Assembly (NCBI RefSeq): GCF_010614725.1
Contig: NZ_JAAEHL010000001.1
Coordinates: 496,001-560,000, forward strand
DNA from: Flavobacterium ajazii
GTDB taxonomy: Bacteria > Bacteroidota > Bacteroidia > Flavobacteriales > Flavobacteriaceae
DNA length: 64,000 nt
Direction of reading: 5' to 3'
The position numbers and the translations under genes are program-made. Positions within the stretch are counted from its first letter, which is position 1, and every line of letters begins with the position of its first letter. Shown piece by piece: positions 59,343 to 64,000 of this stretch. Below the pieces are notes generated by a model, which saw nothing but the letters and a program-made list of their open reading frames with translations, was not told the origin of the DNA and did no database searches.

Positions 59343-61346
59343 TTAATTATGTATTTTGTCGACTAAAAATGTATTTTTATCGATATAAAAATTATTCCTT
59401 TCAACAAAATACATTTTAATTTCTCCCTTCCCTTTAGCATAAATATGACCACGGTATTGAAACAGGAAGCATTTTTCGTCTTTGATCAAATTATAAAGGG
59501 ATTCACTTATATTCACCTTGCCTTCCATTCCGTTACTTTCTACCCTGCTGGCAGTGTTTACTGTATCTCCCCAAACATCGTATTGAAACTTTTTAACCCC
59601 TACAATTCCGGCAACAATAGGTCCGGCATGTATACCGAGACGCATTTCAAAAGCTGGTTTGTTTATAACTGAATTTTGAATTTTTCTTTGTATCATAAAT
59701 TCCTGCATTTCCAATCCTGCAGATACAATATTTTTTAATGAATCTTTGTTTGGATTAGGTATACCACCTGCTGCCATATAAGAGTCCCCAATGGTTTTGA
59801 TTTTTTCTATGTTGTATTTTTCAGAGATTAAATCAAATGCTTTAAAACAAACATTGATTTCTTCAACAAGATCCTGTGGAGACATTTTTTCGGCTGTCTG
59901 AGTGAAGGATTTAAAATCGGTAAAAAGAATAGAAACCAAATTAAAATCCCGGGCATCAACAAACCCTTTTTCTTTTAATTCTTCGGCTATATCTTCAGGA
60001 AGGATATTCAGTAACAATTTTTCTGAACGGTCTTTTTCGATTTTTAATGCTTCTCTGGATTTTCTCACATAGTTTAATCTGTTCCATAAAGCAATAGCAA
60101 TTAAGAGTAAAAAGCCCAAAGAAATAATAATGATATTCCTTTGTTTTTCTTTTTTCTGGACTTCTTCTTTATGTTTAAGCTGAATTTTATGCTCTTTGGT
60201 AACATAAGCAATACTATCCATTAATAGTGCTTTTTGAAATTCCATATTAAGAATTTTATTGGAAGTTTCTTCAGACTGCAAGCTGTCGTTATATGCATTG
60301 GATTTTTCGTAATACTCTAAGGCTAATGTAGTTTTTCCAGAAGATTTATATGCTTCATAAAGACACTTACAAGCCTCTTTTTTAACAGATAATGCTCCCA
60401 AATTTTCTGCAATTTTGAGTCCTGTTTTGCATTTTTTTATTGCCAAATTACTTTTTCCATCCTTATTTAATATGGTACCAATGGCTACTTCGGAGATACT
60501 CGTATATTGTAAACTGTTGATTTTTTGCGATGATTTTAAACAGTGGTTATAATAAGAAAGAGATTTTGTAAAATCATCCTGAAAATTAAATAGTTCTCCT
60601 AAATTATACAGAACTTCTATTTTTTTTTGTTCATCCTTTATTTTTTCTGCAATCGCTAAAGCCTGACTGAAGTATTCATAAGCTCTGGCATAATGTTTTT
60701 GCATCATGTAAATTTTACCTGCACCGTTTAAATTATGAGAAATTCCTGCAGAATCTTTTAACTCCCTATAAAAGGCATTAGCTTTTTTAGAATAAATCAT
60801 GGCATTGGAATAATCTTTTATATCGATATATATTCCACCAATATTTTGCGTTGTTGCAGCAATAATTTTCTTATCGCCTATTTTTTTCTGAATTTTAATT
60901 GCCTGATTGTAGAATTCTAGGGCTTTAGGATAATTACCTAAATAATAATAAACAGCCCCCATGTTGTTTAATGCAGAAGAAACTCCTTTTTTGTAATCAA
61001 TCTTCTCATAAGTTTCTTTACATTTCGTATAAAAAGAAAGGGCTTTTAAATAATCGCCCTGATAATAATATGTTATTGCAATTTTATTGTAACTGTTTCC
61101 AATACCTTTTTGATTGCCTGACTTTAGGTAAATTTTAAAACTCTTTTGAAAAAGCATCATCGCATCTGAAAATTTCCCTGCGTTTTGTTGCTTTTCCCCT
61201 ATACTCAACAAACTATCTGCAATTCTTATATTTTCAAGGTTGAGATTTGCACTTCTTTTGCCTTGATTTGTTTGTGCATGTAATTTTATACTTGTTCCGA
61301 ATATCAGAAAAAGAAATAAAATTGAATATGTATGCAAAACTTTCAC
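59343..61346 (-). CDS. TPR-containing class III adenylate cyclase
   Basis: A 667-residue protein with a signal-like helix (1-25), eight or so TPR repeats (about 40-370, for example AITYYYQGDYLKALSFYTKC), a membrane helix (about 403-425), a coiled coil and a C-terminal cyclase domain (about 470-650). Metal residues are in SILFTDFKSFT and IGDSYMA; Lys of KIKTIGDS and Asp of YDVWGDTVN point to ATP, and VNTASRVES gives the transition-state Asn and Arg. It is thus an adenylate cyclase with a periplasmic TPR sensor. It stands between two precursor genes. The start of 61346 lies 22 bp from a strong hairpin. Confidence 0.9.
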   Translation of the reverse strand: MKVLHTYSILFLFLIFGTSIKLHAQTNQGKRSANLNLENIRIADSLLSIGEKQQNAGKFSDAMMLFQKSFKIYLKSGNQKGIGNSYNKIAITYYYQGDYLKALSFYTKCKETYEKIDYKKGVSSALNNMGAVYYYLGNYPKALEFYNQAIKIQKKIGDKKIIAATTQNIGGIYIDIKDYSNAMIYSKKANAFYRELKDSAGISHNLNGAGKIYMMQKHYARAYEYFSQALAIAEKIKDEQKKIEVLYNLGELFNFQDDFTKSLSYYNHCLKSSQKINSLQYTSISEVAIGTILNKDGKSNLAIKKCKTGLKIAENLGALSVKKEACKCLYEAYKSSGKTTLALEYYEKSNAYNDSLQSEETSNKILNMEFQKALLMDSIAYVTKEHKIQLKHKEEVQKKEKQRNIIIISLGFLLLIAIALWNRLNYVRKSREALKIEKDRSEKLLLNILPEDIAEELKEKGFVDARDFNLVSILFTDFKSFTQTAEKMSPQDLVEEINVCFKAFDLISEKYNIEKIKTIGDSYMAAGGIPNPNKDSLKNIVSAGLEMQEFMIQRKIQNSVINKPAFEMRLGIHAGPIVAGIVGVKKFQYDVWGDTVNTASRVESNGMEGKVNISESLYNLIKDEKCFLFQYRGHIYAKGKGEIKMYFVERNNFYIDKNTFLVDKIHN

Positions 61347-61367
61347 TATTCATTTATGTTTAATTTT

Positions 61368-61401
61368 AAAACGTATATGTTCAAAAGGAGCATATACGTT
61401 T
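61368..61401 (-). terminator. Hairpin between P6 and the cyclase gene
   Basis: An 11-bp perfect stem (AAACGTATATG / CATATACGTTT) with a 12-base loop. It lies 36 bp after the P6 stop and 22 bp before the cyclase start. Only TTTTAAAATT follows, so it may be a partial terminator or an mRNA stabiliser that gives more precursor than cyclase. Confidence 0.5.
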
Positions 61402-61436
61402 CACAATGAGTTTTCTGTTTATCCGGCAAAAAGTGA

Positions 61437-61748
61437 CTATTTAACAATAATTGGAGGTGTTTGTCCATCACCACCGCCTCCGGAAATGATGTCTAATTGT
61501 TCTTCCGATAATTCTGTATCATCTTCAACTTCAACTAAATTAGGATTAGGCGAAATATTAATAAATATTACAGATGTATTCGACTGGTCTACAACACTAA
61601 TTGTTTTTCCTTCAGGCAAATGGATTGGCTGTCCTAAAAAGTTTTCTAATGTTGCAACCGGGCTGGTTATTAAATTGTTCTTAAACACAGGATCTGTCCA
61701 TGCTTTTTTAACAATAGATTCTAAAATTCTTTCATCAGTTAATTCCAT
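61437..61748 (-). CDS. NHLP-leader RiPP precursor P6
   Basis: A 103-residue precursor with an NHLP leader (KAWTDPVFKNNLITSPVATL, VVDQSNTSVIFINISP) ending in IISGG. The core is short and unlike the others (GGDGQTPPIIVK): no Cys, one Thr, two Pro and a C-terminal Lys. The true cut may be one or two Gly later. It has its own copy of the shared promoter motif, so it is produced under the same control as P5-P2. Confidence 0.88.
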   Translation of the reverse strand: MELTDERILESIVKKAWTDPVFKNNLITSPVATLENFLGQPIHLPEGKTISVVDQSNTSVIFINISPNPNLVEVEDDTELSEEQLDIISGGGGDGQTPPIIVK

Positions 61749-61786
61749 TTTTCTATATTTATGATTAAAGTTATTTTTTGTTATTG

Positions 61787-61836
61787 TAAAATTATCAGCA
61801 TAAAATAATATAGAATTGCCAAATAGACTGACAAAA
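61787..61836 (-). promoter_or_regulatory. Promoter of P6
   Basis: TAATTTTA (61787-61794) and the motif TGCCAAATAGACTGACAAAA (61817-61836) have the same spacing as before P5. One base differs in the 20-bp motif. Confidence 0.6.
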
Positions 61837-61914
61837 GATCAAACAGCTTATTTTTTACCTTTTTTTGTAGTATTACATAATTTCTTTTTTCATATACTAT
61901 AGACCTTTCTTACC

Positions 61915-61951
61915 ACAAAAAAACTGCATTAAAATTTTCATTCTAATACAG
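61915..61951 (-). terminator. Rho-independent terminator after the ThiF-like gene
   Basis: On the minus strand CTGTATTA and TAATGCAG (one G-T pair) form an 8-bp stem followed by a T-rich run. It stands 24 bp after the ThiF-like stop, so that gene is probably a unit of its own. Confidence 0.6.
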
Positions 61952-61974
61952 CTTTTAAATTAATTTTTGAAATT

Positions 61975-62721
61975 CTATTTGATTGTTGTAAGGTAAAATT
62001 CCGGGAATTTTTTTACAGGTTTGTTGGTACTGATATCAAACGCAATTTTAGTACAGACAGCAGCTACAAGCCAGGATGCTATTGACAGCTGAGGAGGAGG
62101 AAGTTTTTTATTTTCTTTTTTATATTTATCGATTATTTCCTCCAGCCATTCCTGAGGATTTCCGGAATATCTCATATAGTTTGAAACATAATCTACTACA
62201 TTAACTTCGTTGAATTTTTCATCAGGTTTTTCTAAAGTATCTAACCCCTGATTTTCCGGGATTATTAATACCAGAGCTCCCCATCCCAAATTATAAGGAT
62301 GTAGAACCGGAATTTTTTTCTTTTGACATATAGCATCAAATAACAATGGAACTTCAGAGGTAAAATCTAAAGCATTAATAGCAATTTTATGATCCTTAAT
62401 ATATTTATCAACATTCTCAGGTGTTAAAAAACAATTATGTACCGTAATCTTAGCTTCTTTGTTAATTGAAAGTAATCTTTCTTTAATAGCTTCTACTTTA
62501 GCTGTTGAGATATTATTTTCAACATAATTTTGTCTGTTTAAATTAGACAATTCTACAACATCGCCATCAATTATTGTAATTTTTTCAAAACCTAATCTTA
62601 GCAAACACTCTGCAATAACGCTACCAATACCCGCTCCACCCAAAAGGATAGAAGTTCTTTTTAGCTTTTTTTGTTCTTCCTGAGATATATAAAGTCTATT
62701 TCTGCTGTAGTTATTTTTCAT
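61975..62721 (-). CDS. ThiF/MoeB/MccB-like adenylyltransferase
   Basis: A 248-residue E1-like protein. It has the ATP-binding GGAGIGSV (about 28-35), the acidic DGDVVELSNLNRQNYV with the Arg-finger-like RQ, and a helix with STAKVEAIKERL. No CxxC zinc pairs and no catalytic Cys loop were seen, so it resembles the adenylate-forming core without sulfur or ubiquitin transfer. MccB of microcin C7 uses this fold to adenylate a peptide C-terminus. A C-terminal activation of a core is thus plausible, but a housekeeping sulfur-carrier role is possible too. The upstream TATTTTTG (62733-62740) is a likely -7 box. Confidence 0.85.
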   Translation of the reverse strand: MKNNYSRNRLYISQEEQKKLKRTSILLGGAGIGSVIAECLLRLGFEKITIIDGDVVELSNLNRQNYVENNISTAKVEAIKERLLSINKEAKITVHNCFLTPENVDKYIKDHKIAINALDFTSEVPLLFDAICQKKKIPVLHPYNLGWGALVLIIPENQGLDTLEKPDEKFNEVNVVDYVSNYMRYSGNPQEWLEEIIDKYKKENKKLPPPQLSIASWLVAAVCTKIAFDISTNKPVKKFPEFYLTTIK

Positions 62722-62804
62722 ATATTTTCTTACAAAAATAAATAAAAAAGCAGTTTTAGCTCAATAAACAATAGTTAAAAATTTACATATCAGCAAGTTA
62801 AAGT

Positions 62805-62984
62805 AACCCGTTGAATGAAACTAAAAATAAGTGTCAGGCTGAGGCGAAGCCTTTTCGTGTTCAAAAGCCTTCGACTCCGTCTCAGGATGACATCAATTCC
62901 TTGAGTTATAAATGATGTTTGACTACCGATTTTTATACTTTTTATAACCAAATCAATTTTTTAATCAATTTCACCCAACGGGTT
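62805..62984 (-). mobile_element. MITE-like 180-bp element, copy B
   Basis: The reverse complement of this stretch matches copy A (12450-12632) along its whole length, including the terminal repeats AACCCGTTGGGTGAAATT and the inner GAGCGGAGTCGAAG-like palindrome (here GAGACGGAGTCGAAGG). Both ends are intact. It sits between the RiPP cluster and the esterase gene and so marks a likely border of the cluster. Confidence 0.75.
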
Positions 62985-63005
62985 AAAGTAAATTATTTTT
63001 AAATA

Positions 63006-64000
63006 TTAAAAAAGAGTACTTTCAAAAGGAGAAGCAGGTAAATTTTCTTTATTATATAAATTGGCTTCCACAGGATTATCAGCCCAGGCATACCTAACTT
63101 TTATCGGATTTGCAACTGAATCGCTCCAGACAATCACTTTGTCATTTTCAATTCTGGCATTTGCCCATATAAATTTTCCATCAGCTCTGGCTATCGCAAA
63201 TCCTTTTAAAACTACATTATTTTTTGCAATTAAACCTGTTCCAATATCCGAAAAGCTTAGTATTAATTTATTTTCTTTTTGCATCATTGATTTAAAAAGT
63301 GGTCCGGATGAAATCAGATTTTTTTCTCCGTAAACCATTTTTCTTGCCTGCAAAGCCAGTCTGTAACCAACATCGTATTTATTTAAAGGATGAATATCAT
63401 TCCACTCCCCTAAATCAATTGTCACTGCCATAGCCGTATTGAGAACTGATAAAGTATTTTTTTGCTGCTGTCTCAATTCAGCCCAATTGCTTTCAACCGG
63501 TTCAGGTTTCGATTCCATATAATTGGCCAACTGAACGTATATAAAAGGAAAATTGCCTTGTTTCCATTCTGCTCTCCAATTGGCAATCAATGTTTCCATT
63601 AAAGCCGAATACTCTGCAGGATTTTTGGTACTTGATTCTCCCTGATACCAAAGAACTCCTTTTATCGCATAATTTTTTAACGGAGCAATCATAGCATTAT
63701 ACAGTCCAACGGGTTTCCATCTGATAAATGTTTGCGATGGCAAAGGCAGCATTTTTGTTCCTAATTTATACTTCCATAAACCACTTAAATTTATGGAATC
63801 ATTACCATTTACCAATTGATATTGTTTATCCATAACAAAACCTCCCCTGCCTGAGTTGTTTATGACACGGATGGTAATTTCATTTTTTCCTTCTTTTAAA
63901 ATGTTTGAATTAAAAGTGTATTTTCTTGGCGGATACAAATACGAAGTTGTTCCCACAAAATGACCGTTTACAAAAACCGAATCAGCATCCACAATTCGTC
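63006..64000 (-). CDS. Sialate O-acetylesterase-like protein, 5' end outside window
   Basis: An open frame runs off the window end; the first visible residues are RIVDADSVFVNG, so the N-terminal part with the catalytic Ser is missing. The SGNH-type block GVLWYQGESSTKNPAEY and the DLGEWNDIHPLNK box (Asp and His of the triad), plus the closing VRYAWADNPVEANLYNKENLP, are typical. It removes acetyl groups from sialic acid or, in pectin loci, from acetylated rhamnogalacturonan. The substrate cannot be chosen here. The GTG at 63992 is not the true start. Confidence 0.88.
   Translation of the reverse strand, partial: RIVDADSVFVNGHFVGTTSYLYPPRKYTFNSNILKEGKNEITIRVINNSGRGGFVMDKQYQLVNGNDSINLSGLWKYKLGTKMLPLPSQTFIRWKPVGLYNAMIAPLKNYAIKGVLWYQGESSTKNPAEYSALMETLIANWRAEWKQGNFPFIYVQLANYMESKPEPVESNWAELRQQQKNTLSVLNTAMAVTIDLGEWNDIHPLNKYDVGYRLALQARKMVYGEKNLISSGPLFKSMMQKENKLILSFSDIGTGLIAKNNVVLKGFAIARADGKFIWANARIENDKVIVWSDSVANPIKVRYAWADNPVEANLYNKENLPASPFESTLF

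Overview
The window is AT-rich, has almost every gene on the minus strand, and carries SusC/SusD proteins, a hybrid two-component regulator and promoters of the TTTG...TAnnTTTG type. This points to a Bacteroidota genome, most likely a Flavobacterium-type glycan degrader. No rRNA, tRNA, CRISPR or transposase gene was seen. Calls rest on reading the sequence and on family knowledge; no database was searched.

Region 1 (1-25.2 kb) is a uronate/pectin-type polysaccharide utilisation locus (PUL). It holds three GH28 pectinases (one cut by the window start), mannonate dehydratase UxuA, an SDR that probably pairs with it, a sodium:sugar symporter, a DUF5009 acyltransferase-like membrane protein, a GH2 beta-galactosidase, a myo-inositol oxygenase, a DUF4861-like protein, a lipoprotein phosphoesterase and the HTCS regulator. 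A large DUF2339 membrane protein sits among them. A sialate O-acetylesterase cut by the other window end (63-64 kb) may belong to another glycan locus.

Region 2 (25.4-41.7 kb) is a host/fungal-glycan type PUL: a probable toroid-fold lyase, a small secreted protein, two GH92 alpha-mannosidases, SusD, SusC, a NagB-PIG-L fusion and a GH89 alpha-N-acetylglucosaminidase. The myo-inositol oxygenase, susC and GH89 promoters share an operator (ATGGAC repeated at exactly 21 bp) at an identical distance from the -7 box. The two PULs are therefore probably one regulon of the HTCS.

Region 3 (42.1-62.7 kb) is a ribosomal peptide (RiPP) cluster of the nitrile-hydratase-leader (NHLP/proteusin) kind. It has six precursor peptides ending their leaders in GG, a complete NHLM export line (C39 peptidase-ABC, second ABC, HlyD, TolC), a LanM-type dehydratase that lacks the LanC cyclase domain, a LuxI/FeeM-like GNAT, a ThiF/MccB-like adenylyltransferase, a HEFTH metallopeptidase-like protein, a DoxX-like membrane protein, AraC and LuxR regulators, and a matched adenylate cyclase / cNMP-binding pair. 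This set is the best candidate for an undescribed system: dehydrated, possibly lipidated or C-terminally activated peptides whose production is tied to cAMP and perhaps to an acyl signal.

Two copies of a 180-bp element with terminal inverted repeats lie in opposite orientation at 12.45 and 62.8 kb, and related palindromes are scattered between genes.
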